Below are positions 1 to 7,920 of a stretch of DNA of 36,314 bases, piece by piece. Source of the stretch: an uncultured Ignavibacteriales bacterium (GTDB lineage: Bacteria > Bacteroidota > Ignavibacteria > Ignavibacteriales > Ignavibacteriaceae); assembly GCA_937858935.1 (NCBI GenBank), contig CALLZX010000439.1, positions 1-36,314 on the forward strand. The letters run 5' to 3'. The notes beneath the pieces were generated by a model, which was given only the letters and a program-made list of their open reading frames with translations, searched no databases and was not told where the DNA came from. How positions within the stretch are numbered: the first letter of the stretch is position 1; every line of letters begins with the position of its first letter. The translations under genes and the position numbers were made by a program.

Positions 1-182
1 TATCTTCCGCCTAATTCCTCAAGCTGAGAGTTTGATCTTGTCCAAGCGTATCTTCCGCCTAATTCCTCAAGCTGAGAGTTTGATCTTGTCCAAGCATATC
101 TTCCGCCTAATTCCTCAAGCTGAGAGTTTGATCTTGTCCAAGCATATCTTCCGCCTAATTCCTCAAGCTGAGAGTTTGATCT
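1..182 (-). repeat. 48-bp in-frame tandem repeat, 3.8 copies
   Basis: On the reverse strand, full copies lie at 182-135, 134-87 and 86-39, with a partial copy at 38-1. The copies are identical except for one silent TAT/TAC difference at position 48. The 48-bp period equals 16 codons, so copy-number change would keep the reading frame. The near-perfect DNA identity points to recent expansion or continual homogenisation. The array continues past the window edge. Confidence 0.97.
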
Positions 183-353
183 GTTCTGTAAAATCAAATT
201 ATCAGTTGATTCATTAGAATTTGAAACACTAACTTGCTGCTCAACCAGAGTTGCATCGCCCTGAACTCTGTATCTAACTGCTTCTTCAACCTGTGCGAAT
301 GAAGTTGCAATTAGGGTAAACAGCAAAACAAACATGAATATAGATTTTTGCAT
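1..353 (-). CDS. Secreted tandem-repeat protein, 5' part (runs off left edge)
   Basis: The reverse strand is open from an ATG at 353 to the window edge, giving about 117 residues without a stop. GGGAG lies just upstream of the ATG. Residues 1-21 form a signal peptide: MQKS, then a hydrophobic stretch, ending in a likely cleavage site at SFA-Q. A linker of about 36 residues, rich in N, Q, E, S and V, follows. Then a 16-residue unit, SNSQLEELGGRYAWTR, repeats in frame with no amino-acid change. Only the first 3.8 repeat copies are in the window. A perfect -24/-12 sigma-54 promoter sits about 100 bp upstream, and the sigma-54 activator gene is the next gene upstream on the same strand. I recognise no family. 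The LEELGG in each unit resembles a double-glycine processing site, but no C39 peptidase is visible here. A repetitive surface or matrix protein is equally possible. The coding call is firm and the function is unknown. Confidence 0.85.
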   Translation of the reverse strand, partial: MQKSIFMFVLLFTLIATSFAQVEEAVRYRVQGDATLVEQQVSVSNSNESTDNLILQNRSNSQLEELGGRYAWTRSNSQLEELGGRYAWTRSNSQLEELGGRYAWTRSNSQLEELGGR

Positions 354-410
354 AGCTCCCACCATGTAACTGATGAAATAATTATTATAACACTGAATTC
401 ATATTAAATT

Positions 411-432
411 TAACTCCGCATAACTGGAGTTA
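411..432 (-). other. Hairpin in the predicted 5' leader of the repeat-protein mRNA
   Basis: A 7-bp perfect inverted repeat, TAACTCC / GGAGTTA, encloses an 8-nt loop. It would lie about 15-36 nt after the start site predicted from the sigma-54 promoter and about 58 nt before the ATG. No T-run follows in the leftward direction, so it does not look like a terminator. It may affect mRNA stability or translation. Its role is inferred only. Confidence 0.4.
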
Positions 433-456
433 GCCCTCTAATAAGTGTTAAAATAA

Positions 457-472
457 GGCAATGAAAGTGCCA
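457..472 (-). promoter_or_regulatory. Sigma-54 (-24/-12) promoter for the repeat protein
   Basis: The reverse strand reads TGGCACTTTCATTGCC. This matches the RpoN consensus TGGCAC-N5-TTGC, with the GG and GC dinucleotides exactly 12 bp apart. It faces the secreted repeat gene. The start site would be near 446, giving a leader of about 93 nt. A sigma-54 activator gene ends at 615, about 140 bp upstream, which strengthens the call. It is intergenic. Confidence 0.85.
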
Positions 473-516
473 CATAAGACTGTTAATAATTGAAAATTTT
501 TGATGATTTATTAGAT

Positions 517-539
517 AAATCGGTCATAATTACCGATTT
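517..539. promoter_or_regulatory. 23-bp dyad, candidate activator binding site (UAS)
   Basis: AAATCGGT-N7-ACCGATTT is a perfect 8-bp inverted repeat. Its centre (528) lies about 82 bp upstream of the predicted sigma-54 start site, within the usual range for enhancer sites of Fis-type activators. The likely ligand is the activator encoded just upstream (615-2000). The alternative is a weak terminator for that activator gene: the stem could form in RNA, but no clear T-run follows it on the reverse strand. Confidence 0.5.
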
Positions 540-614
540 TGAATGGGAATTAAGTTTTTTTTGTAAAAAATATTTACTTTAAAAATGAGTTACAAGGAAA
601 AGAAAGTATATTAG

Positions 615-2000
615 TTATTTCTTTTTTGCGACCAGAGTATCAAGTTTTGGTCTGGAGATTCCTAAAAGTTTTGCAGCTTGAGATTTGTTTCCACCCACCT
701 TTTCCAGTACTTGAAGTGCATAATGTTTAGATAATTTCCTAAGATCTGTGGTACCATAATTTAAATCCATTCGAATAACATTTTCAGGAACTTCTCCATT
801 ACCTGAATTTAATTGCATTACTGCAGGTACAGAGTTAATAAGATTAGAAAAATCGTTTAGAGTTAATTCCCCATTTTCTGATAGAAGAACCGCTCGTTCA
901 ATAACGTTTTTTAATTCCCGAACATTTCCAGGCCAGGGATATCCCAGAAAAAAATATCGCAATTCTTTACTTATTTTTTTTACTGACTTATTAAAAGTAA
1001 AATTAAATTCTTCAATAAAATGATCAGCCAGACTTACAATATCTTCACTTCTTTCATTTAAAGGAGGAAGTTCTATTGTAACTACATTTAATCGATGAAA
1101 TAGATCTCTTCTGAAAGATCCTTCTTCAATCATTTGTTCAATATTTTTATTAGTTGCAGATATTATTCTTGCATTGACAGGAATATCAACAATACCGCCT
1201 AATCGTTTTATAACTTTTTTTTCAATTGCTCTTAGAAGTTTTGCTTGTAAATTTAAACTCATATCACCAATTTCATCGAGGAAAAGAGTTCCATTTTCTG
1301 CAATTTCAAACAATCCAAGTTTTCTAGTTCTTGCACTAGTAAAGGCTCCCGCTTCATACCCAAATAATTCTGATTCAAGAAGATTTTCGGGAATAGCAGT
1401 ACACACAATATCAACAAAAGGATCTTTACGATTCTTTCCATAATTATGGATCGCTCTAGCAAATAAACCTTTGCCGGTTCCTGTTTCGCCCAATAAAAGA
1501 ATATTTGACGAACTTTGCTCAGATACTTTTTTTGCGAGATCGATAGTCCGAGAAAATTTTGGAGAACTGCCAATTATTCTTGCAAGATTATATCTTATGC
1601 TATCATCATCTCTTCGGGTAGTTGCAGAAGTCTTATATAACCCATTAGTGATAAGCTCTTTTATATAGGATGTAAACTTTACTATTTCATACGGAAATAC
1701 AAATATATCGTGCAGACCCATTTTCGCAATTGTACTAACTAGTAATGCATTGTTGTTTCTAATTACAATAATAATTTTGTTAAGAATCTCTTTTTTAACT
1801 AGAGCAACTTCTGCTAATAGTCCTGAGGCCAATGAATCGATTTGCAATACCAATATTGTATCTTCTTCAGCTGAAAATAATTTGGGATTTGTAAACGCAA
1901 TTGGAATACTTTCTAACTCAACCTGTCTTAAACCGGAGTTGATAGCACTGATATCATCATTATCAGAATATATTTTTATATTAACTTTTTTGGTATTCAT
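615..2000 (-). CDS. Sigma-54-dependent transcriptional activator (NtrC-like) with degenerate receiver domain
   Basis: This 461-residue protein has three parts. Residues 1-120 look like a receiver fold: an acidic patch at D13/D15/D16 and a possible D55. The conserved Thr/Ser and Lys are missing (VFPYE where a KP is expected), so ordinary His-Asp phosphorelay control is doubtful. Residues about 140-370 are the AAA+ domain, with Walker A GETGTGK (171-177), the sigma-54 contact loop as GAFTSA (218-223, where GAFTGA is usual), Walker B GTLFLDEIG (237-245) and arginine-finger region FRRDLFHRL. Residues 425-459 are a Fis-type helix-turn-helix (GGNKSQAAKLLGISRPKL). The ATG lies 20 bp inside the end of the upstream kinase gene, so the two are translationally linked. 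The likely target is the sigma-54 promoter at 457-472, just downstream of the gene. Family call is secure; target and input are inferred. Confidence 0.93.
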   Translation of the reverse strand: MNTKKVNIKIYSDNDDISAINSGLRQVELESIPIAFTNPKLFSAEEDTILVLQIDSLASGLLAEVALVKKEILNKIIIVIRNNNALLVSTIAKMGLHDIFVFPYEIVKFTSYIKELITNGLYKTSATTRRDDDSIRYNLARIIGSSPKFSRTIDLAKKVSEQSSSNILLLGETGTGKGLFARAIHNYGKNRKDPFVDIVCTAIPENLLESELFGYEAGAFTSARTRKLGLFEIAENGTLFLDEIGDMSLNLQAKLLRAIEKKVIKRLGGIVDIPVNARIISATNKNIEQMIEEGSFRRDLFHRLNVVTIELPPLNERSEDIVSLADHFIEEFNFTFNKSVKKISKELRYFFLGYPWPGNVRELKNVIERAVLLSENGELTLNDFSNLINSVPAVMQLNSGNGEVPENVIRMDLNYGTTDLRKLSKHYALQVLEKVGGNKSQAAKLLGISRPKLDTLVAKKK

Positions 2001-5000
2001 TTAACTGAGTTTGATTGCCGATTAGAATTAATTTTTCTATGGCTTTTTTTCTTTCGGGATTATTAAAATAAGCTGTTCTTATTTTATTATTAGTAATATT
2101 TTCACCGATCATATTTACCAATTCATAGGCATAGTGTCGTGGTTTTTTCGCTTTATAAAAATTACCTCGCTCCCAATACGTTTCAGCAATGGTAAAAAGA
2201 ACTTTCCAGGTCAGTTCGCTAATACTTTCTTCTTCAATCAAATTATATGCGCTCTCAAAATACTCTAGCGGCGATTTCAAATTTTCATTTTGTGTAAAGT
2301 ATGCAATCCTTCCAAATAAATATTCTCGTTGTGCCTTGAATATAACATTTTGTTCAACATATTTTATAAAATCTTTATCAGAAAGATAAAACAATGCTTT
2401 ATCAAATTTTCTTATATTTATTAAATGTTCCGATATTTTAATAATAGCATCTACATAAATACTTACTTCCGGTATTTTATTTGCTATTTCTAAAAGCGAA
2501 GACATTTCAGTATTCAATTCAGGCGATTTAGGTTTACCTATTCTTAGTAATAATTTTAAATAATTAAAAATTAAATTATTTCTTTCAGAATTATTTTCGT
2601 CAGTAAATAAGAAATATTCATATTGATTTATAATTCTTTCTAATTCTTCAGTATTTCCGATAGCAAACCAAAATATTCCCAATAAGTAAATATCATTAAG
2701 AGCTTCTTCTTTATTATTTAATTGATTAAAAATATTTAGTGCTTTATTAATATTATCATATGCACTTTGATAGTCACAAGTGTGCAGATAAACTTCACCA
2801 AGATTACTTAGCGATAAACCTATTCCATTCTGATTTCCAAGGGCTGTAAATATTTTTTCAGAACGCAACCAACTTTCACATGCCCTCTCGAAGTCATTAT
2901 TTCCCTGATAAAAAACCCCATAATTTATGAGGATTAAAGCCTCTTGTTCTAAATTACCAATAGTCTGATTTAGTTTTATTGCTTCTTGCCAATATTTTGA
3001 GGCTGTATTCTTATCTCCAAGTATGTTATAAATAGTGCCAATATTTACTTTTATACGTGCGATTCTATCAGTCACCTTTCTTTTAGGATAACTTTCTTCT
3101 GCAAGAATAAAATTCTTTAAAGCTTGGTCCGGGTTGTTTCTAAACTGAATTTCAATAAGACCTAAAAGATTAAAACACTTTTCTTTTTCTTCATCCATTA
3201 AATTTTTGTCTTCAAGCAATTTTTTACAATAATCCTCAGCCTCACTAAAATTATTCAAATCAAATTCAGCATAAGCTATCTGAATCAGAATTTTTTGCTT
3301 AAATACAATATCTTTTACTGATAAGTGTAATTGAAGTAAAATGCTTTTCCCATCTTCAAGTTTTCTTAATCCAATCAGGCAAGTCCCTTTAATAAATTGC
3401 ATCTGATTTTTATCCTCATCAGACATTTTTTCAAAATTTAGCTTGTAAATATTTTCTAAGGCAAGTTTAAAATCACTTAGCTTATAAAGAGTTTTTACAA
3501 GTTCATATTTGAATGATATTAGTAATTTTTCATTAATATTAAACTGCAATACTTTTTCTAAAAGGGATTTTTTATATGCGTAAGCACTAATTTCTTCAGC
3601 CTGAGTAATCTCCTTTTTAAAAAATTCAACAGATTGTTCGTACTCATTTGCAAGCTCAAATTGTCTTGCTAATTCCATTGTGTTAAAATCAGCGAACAAT
3701 TTTTTAATTGAGTTAGCGAGAACTATATGAAATTTAATTCGGTTGTTGATGGTTGAGTATATGTATTTCTTAAAGTTATAAGAATTGATTCTAGGTGCAT
3801 TACTAAGACTTAATGGATCAATAATGTTTTTTTTCTCCAGCTCATCAAGTATGGATTTTAGAATTTCATGTTTAACATCCAGTAATGCTGCAAGCACGGT
3901 TTGCTCTATGGATATTTCAAATGCTGATATTATTTGGGCTAGTTTTAATTCAAGACTGTTCAAATTACTAAGACGCATGCGGTATAATTCTTCGTGCGAA
4001 CTTTGGAGTGCAAGAATTATATCTTCAGTTGATTCAAATGTGACTATAGCATTATTAAACTGAATTACCTTTAGAAGTATTAAATCTTTAATAAACTGTT
4101 TAATATTTCCAGGTTGCAGATCAGAATAGAGTAAAATATATTTTTTTAACTCTGCTTTAGGAAAAGATGGAGAATAGCTTAAATCCAAAAACTCTGTGAG
4201 CTGATGATCAGTAAACTGATTAAGCTGAATAACACATAAATTATTTAACGACGAGGAAGAATGATCAAAATCAGAAGATTCGGTTAAAATTACTTTTATT
4301 CCCTTTACCTGGAATATTCTTATAATCTCAGTCAATGATTCTTTCGTAAATTCATCATACATGTTATAGTCATCTAAAAGTAGGGTAAGCTCTATGCCCG
4401 TGGGTAAAGTATTAAATATTCTTTTTACTGAATCGAAAAAACTATTTGAAGAGTTATCAAAGAAATCAATAATAATATCCGCATACTCTTTTTCCTTTTC
4501 ACGATATATAACTTCAGATAGTATAATTTTTCTAAAAATATACTTTACCGCTTCAAATCCTGATTTGATTTTAGTGTTTTCAATAAATAATGAGTAATGC
4601 TTCTGACGGTAAATTTCCTGCATTAATGTTGTTTTTCCTGAACCATCAAATCCGGTAACCGTGAAAACTTCATTACTTGTTTTGTCTTTTAGATAAGTGC
4701 TTAAAATGTTGAATGCATCTTTTCTGTCACTAAAGACTTTAGCAGGGATTAAGTCTTTAATAACTTCAAAATCAATCGATATCTCTAAATCTAAAAGGAT
4801 TTGTAATGCATTTTCATACCGCTCTAAAGGGTTTTTCTTAATTAATTTTGAAATAACCTTTATTAAACTATCAGAATAATTTGACGGGCCTAATTCAAAA
4901 TCTTCTTCAATGTGAGCTTTATATATTTCAATTTCATTTTGACCAACAAATGGGAAATTTCCATATACAATTCGATAAAGCAGAATTCCCAAAGAATAAA

Positions 5001-5583
5001 AATCAACTCTATAATTATGTTGTTCGTTTTTTAAAAGTTCTGGTGCGATGTAAAATGCAGTGCCTTGAATTTCTTTTTCATATTCAGCCATTGTGTAGCG
5101 TGCCAACCCAAGATCGATGATTTTAATAACAGGATTGCCATTTGTTTCAGAGACAAGAATATTTTCAGCTTTAAGATCGTAATAGATATAATTGGTTTGA
5201 TGCAGATAATAAAGAACGGAACAAATTTGCTTGATAATTAAATTTAGTTTTTTTTCATCTTTCAATCCGCTATAGTTTAATAACAGATTGGATGGAAAAT
5301 ATTCCATAGTTATAAAAGAAGAGAATTTTTCTATTTCAAGATCTTCATCTTCATCTTTTATTAAAACCTTACAAAGTTCAAATGACTTTATAATATTAGG
5401 GTGATCAAGTTTTTGAAGTATAAAATATTCTTCTCGAAACAATTCCTGTTCTTCATTTGATGCTGCTGGGGGTAAAAATTTAGCAGCTACTTCTCTTTCA
5501 GGAAATTCAGTATCTATTACATTAAATACTTTACTTCTTCCTTCGCCTAATTTTTTACTAACAATGTATCGTTTATTAATCAT
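1981..5583 (-). CDS. Ser/Thr protein kinase fused to STAND-type ATPase and TPR repeats
   Basis: This is a 1200-residue cytoplasmic signalling protein with no membrane segment. Residues 5-265 are a Hanks-type kinase: glycine loop GEGRSK, VAAK with K35, catalytic loop YYDLKAEN with D136 (YYD replaces HRD), DLG at D157 and APE at 180-182. The key catalytic residues are present, so it is probably active. Residues about 285-500 form a P-loop NTPase: Walker A GFDGSGKTT (K317) and LLLDD near 401-405. From about 640 to the C terminus come helical TPR-like repeats. This architecture resembles PknK/MalT-like proteins, but without a DNA-binding domain; that role may be taken by the overlapping sigma-54 activator gene. 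Only 3 nt separate it from the upstream dppC-like gene. The signal sensed is unknown. Confidence 0.92.
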   Translation of the reverse strand: MINKRYIVSKKLGEGRSKVFNVIDTEFPEREVAAKFLPPAASNEEQELFREEYFILQKLDHPNIIKSFELCKVLIKDEDEDLEIEKFSSFITMEYFPSNLLLNYSGLKDEKKLNLIIKQICSVLYYLHQTNYIYYDLKAENILVSETNGNPVIKIIDLGLARYTMAEYEKEIQGTAFYIAPELLKNEQHNYRVDFYSLGILLYRIVYGNFPFVGQNEIEIYKAHIEEDFELGPSNYSDSLIKVISKLIKKNPLERYENALQILLDLEISIDFEVIKDLIPAKVFSDRKDAFNILSTYLKDKTSNEVFTVTGFDGSGKTTLMQEIYRQKHYSLFIENTKIKSGFEAVKYIFRKIILSEVIYREKEKEYADIIIDFFDNSSNSFFDSVKRIFNTLPTGIELTLLLDDYNMYDEFTKESLTEIIRIFQVKGIKVILTESSDFDHSSSSLNNLCVIQLNQFTDHQLTEFLDLSYSPSFPKAELKKYILLYSDLQPGNIKQFIKDLILLKVIQFNNAIVTFESTEDIILALQSSHEELYRMRLSNLNSLELKLAQIISAFEISIEQTVLAALLDVKHEILKSILDELEKKNIIDPLSLSNAPRINSYNFKKYIYSTINNRIKFHIVLANSIKKLFADFNTMELARQFELANEYEQSVEFFKKEITQAEEISAYAYKKSLLEKVLQFNINEKLLISFKYELVKTLYKLSDFKLALENIYKLNFEKMSDEDKNQMQFIKGTCLIGLRKLEDGKSILLQLHLSVKDIVFKQKILIQIAYAEFDLNNFSEAEDYCKKLLEDKNLMDEEKEKCFNLLGLIEIQFRNNPDQALKNFILAEESYPKRKVTDRIARIKVNIGTIYNILGDKNTASKYWQEAIKLNQTIGNLEQEALILINYGVFYQGNNDFERACESWLRSEKIFTALGNQNGIGLSLSNLGEVYLHTCDYQSAYDNINKALNIFNQLNNKEEALNDIYLLGIFWFAIGNTEELERIINQYEYFLFTDENNSERNNLIFNYLKLLLRIGKPKSPELNTEMSSLLEIANKIPEVSIYVDAIIKISEHLINIRKFDKALFYLSDKDFIKYVEQNVIFKAQREYLFGRIAYFTQNENLKSPLEYFESAYNLIEEESISELTWKVLFTIAETYWERGNFYKAKKPRHYAYELVNMIGENITNNKIRTAYFNNPERKKAIEKLILIGNQTQLNEYQKS

Positions 5584-5586
5584 TGA

Positions 5587-6861
5587 CTAATTAATTGTGG
5601 GATTAAGAAATTTATTTATCTCTCTGCCGATTTCATTAATACTCAACAAGGAGATTATTAAAGTAAATCCGGGAAAAAATATTAACCACCATGATTGTGT
5701 TATATATTGTTGCCCGGCTTCAATCATGGAACCCCAGGATGGATATTCAGTTCCAGTGCCTATACCTAAATAACTAAGAGCTGATTCTGCCAAAATCACA
5801 TTACTGAGTTGAAAAATTAAATTGACAGTTACAGGAACAATAATAACAGGTAATATTTCTCGTATCAACAGTTTGATATTTTTTAACCCAATTAATTTAG
5901 CAGATAAATAATACTCTTTATTTTTTATGGATAGCATTTCACTTTTCGTTACTTTAAATAGACTCATCCAACCTGAAAACCCTAAAACAATTATGATAGA
6001 AATAATACTATTGCCAAACAAAGCGATTATAAGTATAACTAAAAATATAGCTGGAAATGAAAGAAACAAATCTGTTAATCGACTTAAAAATAGATTTGCA
6101 AATCCACCTTGTTCAACTGCGATGAAAGCAAATGTTAATCCTAAAATAAATGAAACCAAAACTGCCCCAAATCCAACCAACAAGGAGATTCTTGATCCAT
6201 ATACAATTCTTGTAAAAACATCTCTACCAAATTCATCTGAACCCAGTAAAAATAACTTGGATTCAATTACCGGCTTATTATTAATACTTACTAGTGAATT
6301 TTTATCAACATTAAACTGAAAACCTGACTGGTAATATATGATTGAAGAATCAACTTTCAGACTATCGATAAATATAATATTTTCATTATACGATACTGGA
6401 ACAACTTTGTTAATTAATTTCTTTACATCATTATCATCATTCTTATTTGATCGATTCTTTAATTCTATATAATCTACCAATGAAAAGGGCGGGAGTATTT
6501 TTGTTACCGAAATGTTTTTTTGAAAATCAGGATGCTGAAGGGTTATAACTGGTGCGAAAATAAAACATGCTAACAGCAATATTAATAATGAATCAGCTAT
6601 TTTTAATCTACGCGAAAGTAATTTTTTAATTTTGCCTGACCTTAGAATTGTTATAGGTAAACTTATAATAAGTAATAATGAGATTATATTATCAATCAAT
6701 GATATATCGATAACTGCGGATAAATTAATATTCCCTACAAAAAGCGATTGAATAAGCGACAATAATAAACTTAGCAAATTGAATAAATGTGTATACCTTA
6801 TTACAGCTATTGTTAAAAGAACAAATAGAATAAAATGCCATATTTTTATTTTATTTAACAT
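5587..6861 (-). CDS. dppC: Peptide/nickel-type ABC transporter permease, DppC-like, with N-terminal extension
   Basis: This inner-membrane permease is 424 residues long, against about 300 for the family. The C-terminal two thirds is typical: GSDEFGRDVFTRIVYGSRISLL opens the BPD_transp_1 domain, and an EAA-type loop (LSAKLIGLKNIKLLIREILP) would contact an ATPase. The extra length is N-terminal: about 95 residues with two or three additional hydrophobic helices before the usual OppC_N helix (near ADSLLILLLACFIFAPV). A polar insert of about 85 residues, probably extracytoplasmic, follows. Its ATG overlaps the dppB stop by 1 nt (TGATG), and the kinase gene follows after 3 nt. Peptide-type family membership is clear; the real substrate is not. 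Confidence 0.9.
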   Translation of the reverse strand: MLNKIKIWHFILFVLLTIAVIRYTHLFNLLSLLLSLIQSLFVGNINLSAVIDISLIDNIISLLLIISLPITILRSGKIKKLLSRRLKIADSLLILLLACFIFAPVITLQHPDFQKNISVTKILPPFSLVDYIELKNRSNKNDDNDVKKLINKVVPVSYNENIIFIDSLKVDSSIIYYQSGFQFNVDKNSLVSINNKPVIESKLFLLGSDEFGRDVFTRIVYGSRISLLVGFGAVLVSFILGLTFAFIAVEQGGFANLFLSRLTDLFLSFPAIFLVILIIALFGNSIISIIIVLGFSGWMSLFKVTKSEMLSIKNKEYYLSAKLIGLKNIKLLIREILPVIIVPVTVNLIFQLSNVILAESALSYLGIGTGTEYPSWGSMIEAGQQYITQSWWLIFFPGFTLIISLLSINEIGREINKFLNPTIN

Positions 6862-7847
6862 CAGTTGATTAATTCTTTTAAATATCTCTTATCCATTTTT
6901 ATCTTTATAAGATCAGCAGCCAAATTTGAAAGCACCATCATTAAGCCAGCTATAAAAGTGCATGCAATTACAAGAGGGAAATCACGATTTAAAATTGCAG
7001 TTACTGTTAATCGCCCCATACCTGGCAAAGAAAAAATGACTTCGGTAAGTAAAGCACCCCCTAGTAATATTCCAAACTCAATTCCTGCAATAGAAATTAA
7101 AGGCTGAATTGAATTTGGGAGTAAATGCTTTTTAAATATTTCTTTTTCGGTAAATCCATTGGCTCTTAAGTTTAGGATGTACGAACTACTTTTAACAGAA
7201 TCAAAATTATCTCTTAGGTACTTATAAAAAACTGCAATGCCAGCTAATGATAGTGTAATCATTGGTAACACTAAATGGATAAAAAAGTCTGTAAGTTTTT
7301 TAATTGAATCAAGATCATCATGATAAATAGATTTGATTCCAGATGTTGGCAAAACATCAAGCTTAACTGAAAATATGTAAACTAATATTAAACCAATAAC
7401 AAATGTCGGCACAGAAAACAGAATAATGGAGAGTTTTGATAAATATTTATCAATCGATTTTCCATGTTTTCTAAATGAATATTTGGCAAGTAAATATCCC
7501 AGCAGCAATTGTATTATAAAACTGATCGAGGAGAATATAAGGGTAAAAAGAAAATAATCTTTTATCACTGTAAATACAGGCTGGCGATAGTTATAGGAGA
7601 TTCCAAAATCCCCAGAAAATAAATTAAGCACAAATGAACTATATTGAACATAGATTGACTTATCTAATCCGAATGATCTGGTTACACTTTCCGCTAATTG
7701 AGGACTTAATTGTGGAGAAAGGTATTTTTGAGTCGGATTACCGGGAGCTAATCTTATAAGTAGAAAAATAAAAGTAACTAATAATAAAAGAACAAGTATC
7801 GAGCTTGCAACTCTTTTTAGTATTGCCCAATAAAAATCTTTTTTCAT
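6861..7847 (-). CDS. dppB: Peptide/nickel-type ABC transporter permease, DppB-like
   Basis: This 328-residue inner-membrane protein is of normal family length. The first helix is followed by the diagnostic RLAPGNPTQ, then the extracytoplasmic segment with FGLDKSIYVQY, and further helices. An EAA-like loop (LRANGFTEKEIFKKHLLPNS) should dock onto an ABC ATPase. It is the first gene of a leftward run into dppC, the kinase and the sigma-54 activator. The two ATPase genes are divergent from it across a gap of about 73 bp. No substrate-binding protein gene is in the window, so substrate and even direction of transport are open. Confidence 0.92.
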   Translation of the reverse strand: MKKDFYWAILKRVASSILVLLLLVTFIFLLIRLAPGNPTQKYLSPQLSPQLAESVTRSFGLDKSIYVQYSSFVLNLFSGDFGISYNYRQPVFTVIKDYFLFTLIFSSISFIIQLLLGYLLAKYSFRKHGKSIDKYLSKLSIILFSVPTFVIGLILVYIFSVKLDVLPTSGIKSIYHDDLDSIKKLTDFFIHLVLPMITLSLAGIAVFYKYLRDNFDSVKSSSYILNLRANGFTEKEIFKKHLLPNSIQPLISIAGIEFGILLGGALLTEVIFSLPGMGRLTVTAILNRDFPLVIACTFIAGLMMVLSNLAADLIKIKMDKRYLKELIN

Positions 7848-7920
7848 AGTAAGTAGAATTAAATGCTAATAAATCTTTGGTTAATTTATTATTTTGATAA
7901 ACAAATACAAAAGTTTAATA

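Noticed and set aside
1-182. CRISPR-like array
   Set aside because: The repeats are head-to-tail 48-mers with no spacers, in frame with a coding sequence, and no cas gene is present.
32-217. Rightward open frame over the left-edge repeats
   Set aside because: It is a shadow of the tandem repeat. The reverse strand has an ATG with ribosome site, a signal peptide and a sigma-54 promoter, and stays open to the edge.
1174-1668. Open frames overlapping the sigma-54 activator gene
   Set aside because: They are out-of-frame translations of the conserved AAA+ domain with no ribosome site or motif.
7894-7920. TTG start for the first ABC ATPase
   Set aside because: No ribosome site precedes it and the added residues are not part of the conserved fold; ATG 7921 fits better.
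7848-7920. Sigma-54 or Bacteroidota promoter in the divergent permease-ATPase gap
   Set aside because: The gap must hold promoters, but no TGGCA-N-TTGC and no TAnnTTTG with a matching TTG was found on either strand.
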